64,000 bases of DNA. Origin: Streptomyces sp. Edi4. GTDB lineage: Bacteria > Actinomycetota > Actinomycetes > Streptomycetales > Streptomycetaceae. The translations under genes were made by a program, and so were the position numbers. The DNA lies in NCBI RefSeq assembly GCF_040253615.1, contig NZ_JBEJGY010000004.1, positions 2,232,001-2,296,000 of the forward strand, in the 5' to 3' direction. The first letter of the stretch is position 1. Every line of letters begins with the position of its first letter. Below, in pieces: positions 35,116 to 44,930 of the stretch. The notes below the pieces were generated by a model, which searched no databases, was not told where the DNA came from, and saw only the letters and a program-made list of their open reading frames with translations.

Positions 35116-36378
35116 ATGAGCGACACGAGCGAGGTCACGGGGACCGGCCGGGCCCCCTCCCGCCGGGCACTGCTCGGCTGGGGCGGCGCGGGTCTCGCGC
35201 TGGGCGCGGCCGCGGCCGGTGGCGCGGTCGCCGTCGTCAAGGGTGACGGCAGCGACGCGGTGGCCGCAGCCGACACGGGCGCCGCGGTGCCCTTCCGCGG
35301 CCCGCACCAGGCCGGCATAGCCACCGCCGTCCAGGACCGGCTGCACTTCGCCTCCTTCGACGTGACGACGAAGGACCGCGCCGAGCTGGTCCAGCTGCTC
35401 AAGGACTGGACGGCGGCCGCCGCCGCGATGACCGAGGGCAAGGCGGTCGGCGACGGCGCGTACGGCGGTCTCCCCGAGGCGCCGCCGGACGACACGGGCG
35501 AGGCGCTTGGCCTCAAGCCGTGCCGGCTCACCCTGACCTTCGGCGTGGGCCCCTCCCTCTTCGCCAAGGACCGCTTCGGGCTCGAGGCCAAGCGGCCCGA
35601 GGCCCTGATCGACATCGAGCAGTTCCCCGGCGACAACCTCGACCCGGCCCGCAGCGGCGGCGATCTGTGCGTGCAGGCCTGCGCGGACGACCCGCAGGTC
35701 GCGGTGCACGCGATCCGCAACCTGGCCCGCATCGGCATGGGCAAGGTGGCCATCCGCTGGTCGCAGCTCGGCTTCGGCAAGACGTCCTCGACGACGCCGG
35801 ACGCCCAGACCCCGCGCAACATGATGGGCTTCAAGGACGGCACCCGTAACATCTCGGGCACCGACACCAAGGCCCTCGACGACCACGTCTGGGTCGGCGC
35901 CAAGGACGGCGGCGACTGGATGACCGGCGGCTCCTACCTGGTGGCCCGCCGCATCCGGATGCACATCGAGACCTGGGACCGTACCTCGCTCCAGGAGCAG
36001 GAGGACGTCTTCGGCCGCGACAAGGGCGAGGGCGCGCCGGTCGGCAGGGCCAAGGAGCGCGACGAGCCGTTCCTGAAGGCGATGAAGCCGACCGCGCACG
36101 TGCGTCTGGCGCACCCCGACTCCAACGACGGCGTACGGATCCTGCGCCGCGGCTACTCCTTCACGGACGGCACCGACGGACTGGGCCGCCTGGACGCGGG
36201 CCTGTTCTTCCTGGCCTACCAGCGTGACGTGCGCAAGGGCTTTCTGCCCCTGCAACGCTCCCTGGCCCGCCACGACGCACTCAACGAATACATCCAGCAC
36301 GTGGGTTCGGCGATTTTCGCGATCCCGCCGGGCGTCCGCGACAAGGACGACTGGTGGGGCCGGGGACTCTTCGGCTGA
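35116..36378 (+). CDS. efeB: EfeB: Tat-exported Dyp-type heme peroxidase
   Basis: 420 residues. A twin-arginine signal (SRRALLGWGGAGLALG, about 15-30) exports the folded heme protein. The Dyp signature GFKDGTRN is near residue 237, the heme-ligand region HLRLAHP-type (VRLAHPDSNDG) near 330, and a GYSFTDG segment follows. In the Efe system it is thought to oxidise ferrous iron or act on heme. A GGAGGAG site precedes ATG 35116. Confidence 0.95.
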   Translation: MSDTSEVTGTGRAPSRRALLGWGGAGLALGAAAAGGAVAVVKGDGSDAVAAADTGAAVPFRGPHQAGIATAVQDRLHFASFDVTTKDRAELVQLLKDWTAAAAAMTEGKAVGDGAYGGLPEAPPDDTGEALGLKPCRLTLTFGVGPSLFAKDRFGLEAKRPEALIDIEQFPGDNLDPARSGGDLCVQACADDPQVAVHAIRNLARIGMGKVAIRWSQLGFGKTSSTTPDAQTPRNMMGFKDGTRNISGTDTKALDDHVWVGAKDGGDWMTGGSYLVARRIRMHIETWDRTSLQEQEDVFGRDKGEGAPVGRAKERDEPFLKAMKPTAHVRLAHPDSNDGVRILRRGYSFTDGTDGLGRLDAGLFFLAYQRDVRKGFLPLQRSLARHDALNEYIQHVGSAIFAIPPGVRDKDDWWGRGLFG

Positions 36379-36387
36379 GAGGAAGAC

Positions 36388-37362
36388 ATGTTCGCCAACT
36401 ATCTGATCGGCCTGCGCGAAGGGCTCGAAGCGAGCCTGGTCGTCTGCATCCTGGTCGCCTACCTCGTCAAGACCGGCCGCAGGGACGCCCTGAAGCCCGT
36501 GTGGGCGGGCATCGCGGTCGCCGTGATCGTGGCGTTCGGGTTCGGCGCGGGGCTCGAATTCGGCTCGCAGGAAATGACGTTCAAGGCGCAGGAGGCGCTG
36601 GGTGGTTCGCTGTCCATCGTCGCCGTCGCCCTGGTCACCTGGATGGTGTTCTGGATGCGGCGCACCGCGCGGCATCTGAAGAGCGAGCTCCACGGCAAGC
36701 TCGACTCGGCTCTGCGCATGGGCACCGGCGCGCTGGTGGCGACCGCGTTCCTGGCGGTCGGCCGCGAGGGTCTGGAGACGGCGCTGTTCGTCTGGACATC
36801 GGTGCACGCGGCCGGGTCCGAGAACGGTACCGCCGAGCCGATGATCGGCGCCCTGCTCGGTCTCGCCACCGCGGTGTTCCTCGGCTGGCTGTTCTACCGG
36901 GGCGCGCTCAAGATCAACCTGGCGAAGTTCTTCACGTGGACCGGCGGCATGCTGGTGGTCGTCGCGGCCGGCGTGCTCGCGTACGGGGTGCACGACCTCC
37001 AGGAGGCCGACTTCATCCCGGGCATCAACTCCCTTGCCTTCGACATCAGTTCGACGATCCCGCCGGACAGCTGGTACGGGACCCTCCTCAAGGGCGTCCT
37101 CAACTTCCAGCCCGACCCGACGGTCCTCCAGAGCGTCGTGTGGGCGCTCTACCTGATCCCCACGCTCACGCTGTTCTTCGCCCCGGTAGGGTTCCGGAAG
37201 TCCGTGGGGGCTACGAGGGCCGAGGGGCAGAAGGCGGTTCATGAGCAGGGTGAGTCGGCTGATGGCGGCGCTCGCGACGGCGACCGTACTGACGGTGGGC
37301 GCGAGCGGCTGCGTGACGGTGCACGGGGAGCGGGAAGTCGTACCGTCGGCGACGAAGGCTGA
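36388..37362 (+). CDS. efeU: EfeU: FTR1-family iron permease
   Basis: 324 residues with seven probable membrane helices. Two REGLE motifs, at residues about 10-14 (LREGLEASLVV) and about 128-132 (GREGLETALFV), are the iron-binding sites of Ftr1-type permeases. The C-terminal 45 residues are hydrophilic and of low complexity, and the last 41 codons overlap the next gene in another frame, so the native tail may have been extended by loss of an earlier stop. It completes the EfeOBU transporter. Confidence 0.92.
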   Translation: MFANYLIGLREGLEASLVVCILVAYLVKTGRRDALKPVWAGIAVAVIVAFGFGAGLEFGSQEMTFKAQEALGGSLSIVAVALVTWMVFWMRRTARHLKSELHGKLDSALRMGTGALVATAFLAVGREGLETALFVWTSVHAAGSENGTAEPMIGALLGLATAVFLGWLFYRGALKINLAKFFTWTGGMLVVVAAGVLAYGVHDLQEADFIPGINSLAFDISSTIPPDSWYGTLLKGVLNFQPDPTVLQSVVWALYLIPTLTLFFAPVGFRKSVGATRAEGQKAVHEQGESADGGARDGDRTDGGRERLRDGARGAGSRTVGDEG

Positions 37363-38221
37363 GGCCGCGCGGGCGCTCAGCGAGTTCACCGACGCCTACA
37401 ACCGGGCCGACCAGGCCTACGACCCGGCCCTCGACGCGGGCCGGGTCACCGGCGCGTTCGGCGCCACGACCCAGGCGGGCTTCACCGCCCGGCACGTGAC
37501 GAGCCCGGGCGGCAACCCCCAGCACTCGGCGCTGGCCCTGACCGACACCAGGTATCTGATACCGAGGCAGGCCGGCTGGCCGCGCTGGTTCGTCGCCGAC
37601 ACCGACTCCAACCGGGACCAGGACGACCGGGGTCCCGCCGACACGCGCTGGCTGCTCCTGTTCACGCGGGGCGGCCCCGGCCAGGTGTGGAAGCTGGCGT
37701 ATCTGTCGGTCCTGGGCGCCGGGGACGTGCCCGCCTTCCAGCAGGACAAGAACGGCTTCGCCGAGCCGGTACGCCCCGACGACGCCACCTTCGCGGTCGC
37801 GCCCAAGGACCTCAGCGCCGACTACGTGTCCTATCTCCAGGGCGGCAAACCGCCGGTGTTCGCGGACGGGGACCACACCAGTGGCTGGCGTGCGGCGCGG
37901 AGCAAGAACGCGGTGGGCAACGGGCGGGTCAGCCAGTTCGTGGACCAGCCCTTGAGCGAGGGCGACTTCGCGCCGTTCGGGCTGCGGACGGCGGACGGGC
38001 GCGCGCTGGTCTTCTTCGCGGCGCGGCACTTCGAGCGGCAGACGGTGGCGCAGGGGGTACGCCTCGACATCTCGCCGGACGAGAAGGCCCTGCTGAGCGG
38101 TGAGGTCCACTCCTCGCTGACCCGGGAGTGGATCTCCAACGAACTGGCCCTGGTCCCGCGCAAGGGCCAAGTGGTCATCCCGAACCGGGTCCAGGGCCTG
38201 ATATCCCTGAAGGGAGAGTAG
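37241..38221 (+). CDS. Secreted lipoprotein of unknown function after efeU
   Basis: 326 residues. A lipobox (VGASGC, about 19-24) predicts a membrane-anchored lipoprotein. The mature part has no family I recognise. It starts 122 bases before the efeU stop and continues the same operon, so it may assist iron uptake or sense its state, but nothing in the sequence proves it. The ATG is preceded by AAGGCGGTTC, a weak site. Confidence 0.75.
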   Translation: MSRVSRLMAALATATVLTVGASGCVTVHGEREVVPSATKAEAARALSEFTDAYNRADQAYDPALDAGRVTGAFGATTQAGFTARHVTSPGGNPQHSALALTDTRYLIPRQAGWPRWFVADTDSNRDQDDRGPADTRWLLLFTRGGPGQVWKLAYLSVLGAGDVPAFQQDKNGFAEPVRPDDATFAVAPKDLSADYVSYLQGGKPPVFADGDHTSGWRAARSKNAVGNGRVSQFVDQPLSEGDFAPFGLRTADGRALVFFAARHFERQTVAQGVRLDISPDEKALLSGEVHSSLTREWISNELALVPRKGQVVIPNRVQGLISLKGE

Positions 38222-38519
38222 CCCCGCCCCTCGACCCCAATTCGCGCAGTTCCCCGCGGCCCTGACCACTCGGCCCTGGCCAGCACAGGCATACCCAGCC
38301 CGTCCGGCGATTGAGGACGAGCGCCCTTCAGGCGCGATCGGGGTCTGGGGCGGAGCCCCAGGGGCCCCGGCTGCCGACCATGCGTGGCTGAGCGCGCAGT
38401 TCCCCGCGCCCCTGGCAGGGCTGGTGTCGGCCCGCACGGCAACCCCAGCCTCCCCCGGCCGCTGGCGGGGTCGGTGCTGGCCCGCATGGTGAAGTTCAGC
38501 CTGCCCGGCGATTGAGGGG
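38222..38519. repeat. Spacer of dispersed repeat modules
   Basis: There is no gene. The 20-bp repeat occurs at 38244-38263 (one mismatch) and 38394-38413. Between them are the CGATTGAGGACGAGCGCC word and a GGGGCGGAGCCCC hairpin. A third GATTGAGG word lies at about 38509, just before the neighbouring stop. Confidence 0.8.
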
Positions 38520-39257
38520 TCAGCGGCCCAGGGGCCAGGCGGCGGCCGGGGACCCGGACTGGCCTGCGTACCGCGCGCACGCGTCCGTCAGCGCCTCAAG
38601 CAACGTCAGCGGATCCGGAAGCGCAAGTTCCGGCCCTCGTACCCACGCGACCCCGAGCTCCCCCGGCAACCGTGCCGGCGGCACCAGCACGTAGCTCCCC
38701 CGGCAGTGCCACCGCAGCCCGGGATGCTCGTCCATCGTCTCGGGGTGGCAGTCGAGCTCGCAGGGCCACCACTCGTCCTCGTCCTCCGGCGTACCCCGCG
38801 TCGCGGTGAAGAACAGCATCCGCCCGTGGTCGCCGTCACCGGCCGCCTCGGCGACGGGCCCGACGTCGACGCCCTCGGAGAGCAGCCGCGCCAGCGCCTC
38901 GCGCCCCGCTTCGAGCGGCACGTCGAGCACGTCGTGGACCATGCCGGTCGCGGTGATGAAGTTGGCCTCGGGCTGCCCGAGCGCCCAGCGCTCGATCTGC
39001 GCGCGGTCGGTGGTGGACTGCGTCTGCCAGGCGAAGGAGACGGGATGGCGGGCCGGCGTGGGACACCCGACGCGCTCGCACGAACACCGGAAGCCCACGG
39101 GGTGGGCGGCAGGCGCGAGCGGCAGCCCGGCGGCGGCCACGGCGAGCAGCAGATCGAGCCGGCTCTGGTCCGCGCCCGGAGCGTCCTTGGGCCGCCTGCG
39201 CAGCCAGCGGGACAGTTTGCTCTCCTCGCCGCGGGAACGGCCGAACTCAGCGCCCAT
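38520..39257 (-). CDS. Bifunctional primase/polymerase-like (prim-pol) protein
   Basis: 245 residues. The region LLLAVAAAGLPLAPAAHPVGFRCSCERVGCPTPARHP matches the N-terminal part of actinobacterial prim-pol proteins. The segments IERWALGQPEANFITATG and VLDVPLEAGREAL carry the acidic active-site region (DVP). The family synthesises short primers or fills gaps; here it is standalone, without a helicase domain. It is divergent from the ddaH region. Relatives are annotated as DNA primase/polymerase. Confidence 0.7.
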   Translation of the reverse strand: MGAEFGRSRGEESKLSRWLRRRPKDAPGADQSRLDLLLAVAAAGLPLAPAAHPVGFRCSCERVGCPTPARHPVSFAWQTQSTTDRAQIERWALGQPEANFITATGMVHDVLDVPLEAGREALARLLSEGVDVGPVAEAAGDGDHGRMLFFTATRGTPEDEDEWWPCELDCHPETMDEHPGLRWHCRGSYVLVPPARLPGELGVAWVRGPELALPDPLTLLEALTDACARYAGQSGSPAAAWPLGR

Positions 39258-39590
39258 CTATCCCCTCACCTCACCGTCGACCCCAAGGGACTCGCGTCCA
39301 CGCTGAACATCGTCCCACCATCCTGCTCCCCGGGTGACCGCACCGGACATCCGGGGTGTGTGACATGACCCGCCCATGACCCGCGGGCACCCGGCCGGGG
39401 CCGGAACCTGGCGTACCCGTGGTGCGGCAGAGGCGTACGGCGACGCACGTGCCAAGGACGTACGGATGAACCGCACGGGCCGGGTGAAAAACACTCGGAC
39501 GGTGCACTGCGCCGGCGCCCGGCACGGCGGACCATGGGCTGCACGCGGCTGCACGTCCGTGCGGCCCAAGTCGCCCGTGAGGAGCCCTCA
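39258..39590. other. Intergenic region between prim-pol and dimethylargininase genes
   Basis: Some 330 bases without a supported gene. Several short open frames cross it but lack ribosome sites and coding character. A GAGGAG ribosome site for the next gene ends at about 39584. Confidence 0.5.
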
Positions 39591-40433
39591 TTGCCTCCTG
39601 CAACCCGTGACCTCCGTACCCCGAGAGCCGCCCGGCCCCGGCGCTACCTCATGTGCCCGCCGGCACACTTCAAGGTCACGTACTCCATCAACCCCTGGAT
39701 GGACCCGGACAAGCCCGTCGACCTGCCGCTCGCGCTGGCCCAGTGGGAGGTGCTGCGCGACCGCTACCGCGCGCTCGGCCACACCGTCGAACTGCTCGAC
39801 CCCCGCCCCGACCTGCCCGACATGGTTTTCGCAGCCAACGGCGCCACCGTGATCGACGGCCGGGTGCTCGGCGCCCGCTTCGCCCACCCCGAACGCGCCG
39901 CCGAGGCCGAGGTCCACCGCGACTGGTTCCGCGCGCACGACTTCACCACCGTGCGTGAGCCGGACCACATCAACGAGGGCGAGGGGGACTTCGCCGTCAC
40001 CGACTCCTACGTCCTGGCCGGCCGGGGCTTCCGTTCGAGCCCGCTCTCGCACGACGAGGCCCAGGAGTTCTTCGGCCGCCCGGTCATCGGCCTCGACCTC
40101 GTCGACCCGCGCTATTACCACCTGGACACGGCCCTGTGCGTGCTGGACGACCGGGCGGACGAGATCATGTACTACCCGCCTGCCTTCTCCCCCGGCAGCC
40201 GCGCCGTGCTCGCCAGGCTGTTCCCCGGCGCCTTGATCGCCAAGGAGGCGGACGCGGCCGCGCTCGGGCTCAACGCGGTGAGCGACGGCCGCAACGTCCT
40301 GATCCCCCAGGGCGCCGTCGGGCTCTTCGACCCCCTGCGCGCACGCGGCTACGAGCCGATCGCCATGGACCTGGGCGAACTGCTCAAGGGCGGCGGCAGC
40401 GTGAAGTGCTGCACGCAGGAGCTGCGCCCCTGA
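39591..40433 (+). CDS. ddaH: Dimethylarginine dimethylaminohydrolase-like enzyme
   Basis: 280 residues of the guanidino-group-modifying fold. MCPPAHFKVTYSINPWM opens the family. DMVFAANGATV, HINEGEGDFAVT and DPRYYHLDTALCVLDD give the substrate loop, Glu/Asp and catalytic His. VKCCTQELRP at the end carries the nucleophilic Cys. It should convert dimethylarginine to citrulline. TTG at 39591 follows GAGGAG by six bases; an ATG at 39534 lacks one. Related genes are often linked to rocD, which is absent here. Confidence 0.88.
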   Translation: MPPATRDLRTPRAARPRRYLMCPPAHFKVTYSINPWMDPDKPVDLPLALAQWEVLRDRYRALGHTVELLDPRPDLPDMVFAANGATVIDGRVLGARFAHPERAAEAEVHRDWFRAHDFTTVREPDHINEGEGDFAVTDSYVLAGRGFRSSPLSHDEAQEFFGRPVIGLDLVDPRYYHLDTALCVLDDRADEIMYYPPAFSPGSRAVLARLFPGALIAKEADAAALGLNAVSDGRNVLIPQGAVGLFDPLRARGYEPIAMDLGELLKGGGSVKCCTQELRP

Positions 40434-40450
40434 CGGTCCCGACGGTCCCG

Positions 40451-41467
40451 CTAGAGGGGGTCCGCCGAGTGGGGCGGCCACGGGTCGCCCCACTCGGCGT
40501 CCCGGGCCGCCCGGTACAGCGGGCCGTGCCGCTTGCTGACGGTCTCGCGGCGCAGCCGCTCGTCCGGCAGGCACAGGTCGAGCAGCACCTGCCCCTTGCG
40601 GATCTGGGGGCGCCGGACGACTCGCGCCGTGGCGGGGTCGGGGTCGAACCGGGTGGCGGCGACGTAGCTGAACTTCTCGTCCTCGTACGCCAGTGAGCCG
40701 CCCTTGACCTGGCGGTGCAGCGAGGAGCGGCTGACCCGGGCCGAGAAGTGGCACCAGTCGGTGCCGGGCTCGATGGGGCAGGCGGCGCTGTGCGGGCAGG
40801 GCGCGGCGACGCTCAGCCCCGCCGCGATCAGCCGGTCGCGCGCCTCGATGATGCGGGCGTAGCCGTCGGGGGTGCCGGGCTCCACGATGAGGACGGCCCC
40901 GGTGGCCGCGCCGGCCACCGCGTCCACCAGGGCGCGGCGGTCGTCGGCGGTCAGCTCGTTCAGGACGTACGAGACGGTGATGAGGCCGGCGCTCTCCAGG
41001 GTGAGGGCCGAGCCGATGCGGGCCCGCTGCCAGCGCGCCTCGCGCAGCCCGGGGACCCCGGAGGCCTCGGCCAGTTCGCGGCCCACCGCGAGCGCGGGCT
41101 CCGCCCAGTCGAGGACGGTCGTGGCCACGGGGGCGTCCGCGTCCTGCCAGGCCTCGGCGACCGCCCAGCTCGCGGAGCCCGTACCGCCGCCGATGTCGGT
41201 GTGCGTGGCGGGCGTCCAGGTCCCGGTCGCGTCCCGCAGCGCGCCGAGCGCGGAGCGCACCGCTTCGAAGGTGGCGGGCATCCGGTACGCGGCGTACGCG
41301 GCGACGTCGGAGCGGTCGCGCAGCACCGGGGCGTGGGTGGGGACGACGCCCCGGTAGTGGCCGATCAGCCGGTCGACGGCGCCGGTGGTCGCCGAGGGCG
41401 GCAGCCCGTCGAGCAGTCCGGCGAGCGCCGAGCGCAGGACGTCCGGGAGGGGGAGGGAGTCGTTCAC
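40451..41467 (-). CDS. Rsm22-family methyltransferase-like protein
   Basis: 338 residues. The SAM-binding region THTDIGGGTGSASW (about 91-104) and ITVSYVLNELT are typical of small-subunit ribosomal Rsm22 proteins. CPHSAACP followed by DWCHF supplies a probable Fe-S or zinc cluster. The role is probably assembly or methylation of the small ribosomal subunit; the exact activity is unproven. GTG at 41467 is the first codon of a conserved start, and the longer frame would begin inside the exporter gene region. Confidence 0.82.
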   Translation of the reverse strand: MNDSLPLPDVLRSALAGLLDGLPPSATTGAVDRLIGHYRGVVPTHAPVLRDRSDVAAYAAYRMPATFEAVRSALGALRDATGTWTPATHTDIGGGTGSASWAVAEAWQDADAPVATTVLDWAEPALAVGRELAEASGVPGLREARWQRARIGSALTLESAGLITVSYVLNELTADDRRALVDAVAGAATGAVLIVEPGTPDGYARIIEARDRLIAAGLSVAAPCPHSAACPIEPGTDWCHFSARVSRSSLHRQVKGGSLAYEDEKFSYVAATRFDPDPATARVVRRPQIRKGQVLLDLCLPDERLRRETVSKRHGPLYRAARDAEWGDPWPPHSADPL

Positions 41468-41477
41468 CGGCAGGAGT

Positions 41478-42803
41478 CTACTTTTGCGGCGCCACACCAC
41501 CGGCCTCGGCGAGCGGTTCGCGCTCCCGCCGCCAGGGCCGGCACAAAAGCAGGAAGCAGAGCAGCGCGGCGATGGCAGAGGCGAGCTGCACGACCGCCAT
41601 CGGCACGGCGGTGGCCTCGCCCGCGATGCCGACCAGCGGGGAGGCGACCGCGCCGACCAGGAAGGAGGAGGTGCCGAGCAGCGCGGAGGCGGAACCGGCG
41701 GCGTTGGGGGTACGCATCAGGGCCTGGGCGTTGGTGTTGGGCATGGCCAGGCCCATCGCCGACATCAGCACGAACAGGCCGGCCGCGACGGGCACGAGGC
41801 CCACGTCACCGAAGACGCCCGACGTCATGAGGAGCAGCGCGGTGGCCGCAAGGGCGATCACGGCGAGGCCGAGGCCGAGCACCTTGTCGAGGCTGACCCG
41901 GCCGATGAGGAGCTTGCCGTTGATCTGGCCGACGACGACCAGGCCCACGGAGTTCAGGCCGAACAGCAGCGAGAACGTCTGCGGGGAGGCGCCGTAGATC
42001 TCCTGCACCACGAAGGGCGAGGCGCTGATGTAGGCGAACAGCGCGGCGAAGGCGAATCCGCCCGCCAGCATGTAGCCCGTGAACACGCGGTCCTTCAGGA
42101 GAGCGCCCATGGTGCGCAGCGCCTGGCCCACGCCGCCCGGGTGGCGGCGCTCGGCGGGCAGCGTCTCGTGCAGCCACTTGAACACGACGGCCGTCAGGAG
42201 CAGCCCGACCACGGTCAGGACGGCGAAGACGCCGCGCCAGTCGGTCAGGCGCAGCACCTGCCCGCCGATCAGCGGGGCGACCACGGGGGCGACACCGGAG
42301 ATCAGCATCAAGGTGGAGAAGAACCGGGCCATCTCGACGCCGTCGTACAGGTCGCGCACCACGGCCCGGGCGATCACGATGCCCGCGGCTCCGGCGAGAC
42401 CCTGCAACAGGCGGAAGGCGATGAGGAGTTCCACGTTCGGGGCGAAGGCGCACACGGCGGTGGCCAGGACGTACACGACCATGCCGATGAGCAGGGGCCG
42501 CCGCCGTCCCCACTTGTCGCTCATCGGCCCGACGACCAGTTGCCCGAGCGCCATGCCGGCGAGGCAGGCGGTGAGGGTGAGCTGGACGGTGGCGGCGGGC
42601 GAGCGCAGCGCGTCGGTGACCTCGGGGAGGGCCGGCAGGTACATGTCCATGGAGAGCGGCGGGAGCGCGGTGAGCCCGCCGAGGACGAGCGTGACGAGGA
42701 GGCCGGCGCGGCGGACGGCGGCGACGCCCGGGTCCCGGGGGGCCCCGGCGCCGGCCGTGTTCGGTATGTGGCTGCGGGTGTCCTGGGTGCCGCGCTCCGG
42801 CAT
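41478..42803 (-). CDS. MFS exporter, Bcr/CflA family
   Basis: 441 residues, twelve predicted membrane helices. The hallmark MDMYLPALPEV lies in helix 1 and the loop GPMSDKWGRRRPLL between helices 2 and 3 (about residues 93-106). These pumps export antibiotics or sulfonamides using proton motive force; the substrate here is unknown. AAGGAG before ATG 42803 sets the start, whereas a longer open frame runs through tandem repeats. Confidence 0.92.
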   Translation of the reverse strand: MPERGTQDTRSHIPNTAGAGAPRDPGVAAVRRAGLLVTLVLGGLTALPPLSMDMYLPALPEVTDALRSPAATVQLTLTACLAGMALGQLVVGPMSDKWGRRRPLLIGMVVYVLATAVCAFAPNVELLIAFRLLQGLAGAAGIVIARAVVRDLYDGVEMARFFSTLMLISGVAPVVAPLIGGQVLRLTDWRGVFAVLTVVGLLLTAVVFKWLHETLPAERRHPGGVGQALRTMGALLKDRVFTGYMLAGGFAFAALFAYISASPFVVQEIYGASPQTFSLLFGLNSVGLVVVGQINGKLLIGRVSLDKVLGLGLAVIALAATALLLMTSGVFGDVGLVPVAAGLFVLMSAMGLAMPNTNAQALMRTPNAAGSASALLGTSSFLVGAVASPLVGIAGEATAVPMAVVQLASAIAALLCFLLLCRPWRREREPLAEAGGVAPQK

Positions 42804-42965
42804 CGGTCTCTCTCCTTGAAAGTTGTAGCGAATCTCCATGGTCGCAGCCCGGTCGCGGCGGCGGGACCACTCCGACCACAAAGAGGGGAGGCGCGGGTCA
42901 CATCCCGGCCAGGTCGTGACCACGCGTCGCGGACGGCGTCCCGCCCGGCACGGTGTCACCTCCGC

Positions 42966-43090
42966 GCGCGGCCCGCCCCGTAGGCGGTCGGGGCCCGCCC
43001 CGGATCCGGGCGCGGCCCGCCCCGGACACGGTCGCGGCCCACCCCGGACACGGTCGCGGCCCGCCCCGGACGCGGTCGGGGCCCGGCCGC
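42966..43090. repeat. Imperfect 22-bp tandem repeats
   Basis: About five copies of a GGTCGCGGCCCGCCCCGGACAC-type unit stand back to back in the spacer between divergent genes. They are G/C-only enough to create long spurious open frames on both strands. Confidence 0.75.
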
Positions 43091-43158
43091 CGACGCACCG
43101 CTCCCACATCGCGGACGGGCGGTCTCACCGAACGCCCCCTCCCGTACGCTCCGGGCCC

Positions 43159-43920
43159 ATGGAGATCACCTCGCAGAAGTCCGCCGTAGTGACGGGTGCC
43201 GGGTCCGGCATCGGCCGTTCCGTGGCGCTCGCGCTGGCCGGCGCGGGCTGGTCGGTGACGCTGGCCGGGCGCCGCGCCGAGCCCCTGGAGGAGACCGCCG
43301 CGCTGGCGGGCCCCGGGGCCCGGACCCTGTGCGCCCCCACGGACGTGACCTCGCCCGACGAGGTGGGCGCGCTGTTCGCGGCGGCGCTCGCGGCACACGG
43401 GCGGGTGGACCTGCTGTTCAACAACGCGGGTACGTTCGGGCCTGGCGGGGTGCCGGTCGAGGAGCTGTCGTACGAGGCGTGGCGCTCGGTCGTCGACGTG
43501 AATCTGACCGGCGCGTTCCTGTGCGCGCAGGCCGCGTTCCGCGCGATGAAGGAACAGGCGCCGCAGGGCGGCCGGATCATCAACAACGGCTCGATCTCGG
43601 CGCACGCGCCCCGGCCGAACTCGGTGGCGTACACGGCGACCAAGCACGCGATGACGGGGCTGACCAAGTCGCTGTCCCTGGACGGGCGCCCGTACCGGAT
43701 CGCGGTGGGACAGATCGACATCGGCAACGCGGCGACGGAGATGACGGAGCGCATGCGCACCGGAATCCCGCAGGCCAACGGGGAGTTGGCGGTGGAGCCG
43801 GTCATGGACACGGCGGACGTGGCACGCACGGTGCTGCACATGGCGGAGCTGCCCCTGGAGGCGAACGTGCAGTTCGCGACGGTGCTGGCGACGACGATGC
43901 CGTACATCGGGCGGGGCTGA
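43159..43920 (+). CDS. Short-chain dehydrogenase/reductase
   Basis: 253 residues. [17 protein letters not shown] (about 10-26) binds NAD(P), NNAG (about 91-94) stabilises the fold, and the catalytic set is S (NGSIS, about 146), then YxxxK in YTATKHA (about 160-164). Classical SDR; the substrate is unknown. It is followed by a PhzF-like gene 62 bases downstream. Confidence 0.9.
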   Translation: MEITSQKSAVVTGAGSGIGRSVALALAGAGWSVTLAGRRAEPLEETAALAGPGARTLCAPTDVTSPDEVGALFAAALAAHGRVDLLFNNAGTFGPGGVPVEELSYEAWRSVVDVNLTGAFLCAQAAFRAMKEQAPQGGRIINNGSISAHAPRPNSVAYTATKHAMTGLTKSLSLDGRPYRIAVGQIDIGNAATEMTERMRTGIPQANGELAVEPVMDTADVARTVLHMAELPLEANVQFATVLATTMPYIGRG

Positions 43921-43982
43921 GGGGCGGCGGCCCCGGAGTGCACGGCCGGAATAGGCGACCCCGCGCGGGGGTTGGGCCGGAC

Positions 43983-44864
43983 ATGACGAATGCCGAGCCG
44001 GCCCCCCAGGTCCTCCACTACACCGCTTTCTCCGGCGACCCGGCCGGAGGCAACCCGGCCGGGGTCGTCCTGGACGCCTCCGGGCTCGACGACTCCGCGA
44101 TGCTGGCCATCGCGGCCGGTCTCGGCTACAGCGAGTCGGCCTTCTTGACGGCGCCGCCGCAGGGGCTCGGCGAGCCGGGCCGCGCGTTCACGCTGCGGTT
44201 CTTCAGCCCGAAGGCCGAGGTGCCGTTCTGCGGGCACGCCACCGTGGCGACGGCGGTCGCGCTGGGCGAGCGGATCGGCCCCGGGGAGCTGACGTTCGCG
44301 ACCCCGGCCGGCACGGTACCGGTGGCCGTCACCGAGGACTCGGCGAGCGGCGCCCTGCGCGCCACCCTGACCAGCGTCGAACCCCACTCCGAGCCCGTCA
44401 AGGACAGGGATCTGGCCGAGGCGCTGGCCGCCCTCGACTGGCCGGCCGACGACCTCGACCCCGCGATCACGCCGGGGATCGCCTTCGCCGGCGCTCGCCA
44501 CCTCGTCCTGGGCGCGGCCACCCGGGAACGCCTGGCCGCGCTGTCCTACGACTTCGACCGGCTCACGGCGCTGATGCACCGCCTGGACCTCACCACCGTC
44601 CAACTGGTCTGGCGCGCCTCGAAGACGGTGTTCCACGTCCGCGACCCGTTCCCGGTCGGCGGGGTCGTGGAGGACCCGGCCACGGGGGCCGCGGCGGCCG
44701 CGTTCGGGGCGTACGCGCGTGAACTTGGCCTGGTCGCGCCGGACTCGGTGCTGACCCTGCACCAGGGCGAGGACCTGGGACGCCCCGGCGAACTGACGGT
44801 GACGCTGCGCGCGGGTGACCCGAGGGTCCGGGTGAGCGGGGTGGGCACGCGCATCGAGGCGTAG
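43983..44864 (+). CDS. PhzF-family isomerase-like protein (full length)
   Basis: 293 residues, the normal length for PhzF-type proteins. DPAGGNPAGVVLDASG (about 17-32) and SPKAEVPFCGHATVATA (about 79-95) are the two active-site loops, and VVEDPATGAAAAAFG (about 223-237) the third. The glutamate typical of the catalytic ESAF motif is present (YSESAFL, about 46-52). It may isomerise a small acid in secondary metabolism or detoxification. The window holds a second, shorter PhzF at 33088. Confidence 0.88.
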   Translation: MTNAEPAPQVLHYTAFSGDPAGGNPAGVVLDASGLDDSAMLAIAAGLGYSESAFLTAPPQGLGEPGRAFTLRFFSPKAEVPFCGHATVATAVALGERIGPGELTFATPAGTVPVAVTEDSASGALRATLTSVEPHSEPVKDRDLAEALAALDWPADDLDPAITPGIAFAGARHLVLGAATRERLAALSYDFDRLTALMHRLDLTTVQLVWRASKTVFHVRDPFPVGGVVEDPATGAAAAAFGAYARELGLVAPDSVLTLHQGEDLGRPGELTVTLRAGDPRVRVSGVGTRIEA

Positions 44865-44930
44865 GAGGCGGACACCGTCCGGTCGGGGCGCACCCGGCCC
44901 CAACCGGGCGCATGCACACGGGCGTTGGGG

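Noticed and set aside
34966..37389. An 807-codon minus-strand frame across efeB and efeU
   Set aside because: The plus-strand efe genes are unmistakable; the antisense frame is Arg/Glu/Val low-complexity.
42804..43158. Open frames through the 22-bp repeats as N-terminal extensions of the exporter
   Set aside because: They translate the tandem repeats into low-complexity Arg/Gly/Pro, whereas a good ribosome site sits at 42803.
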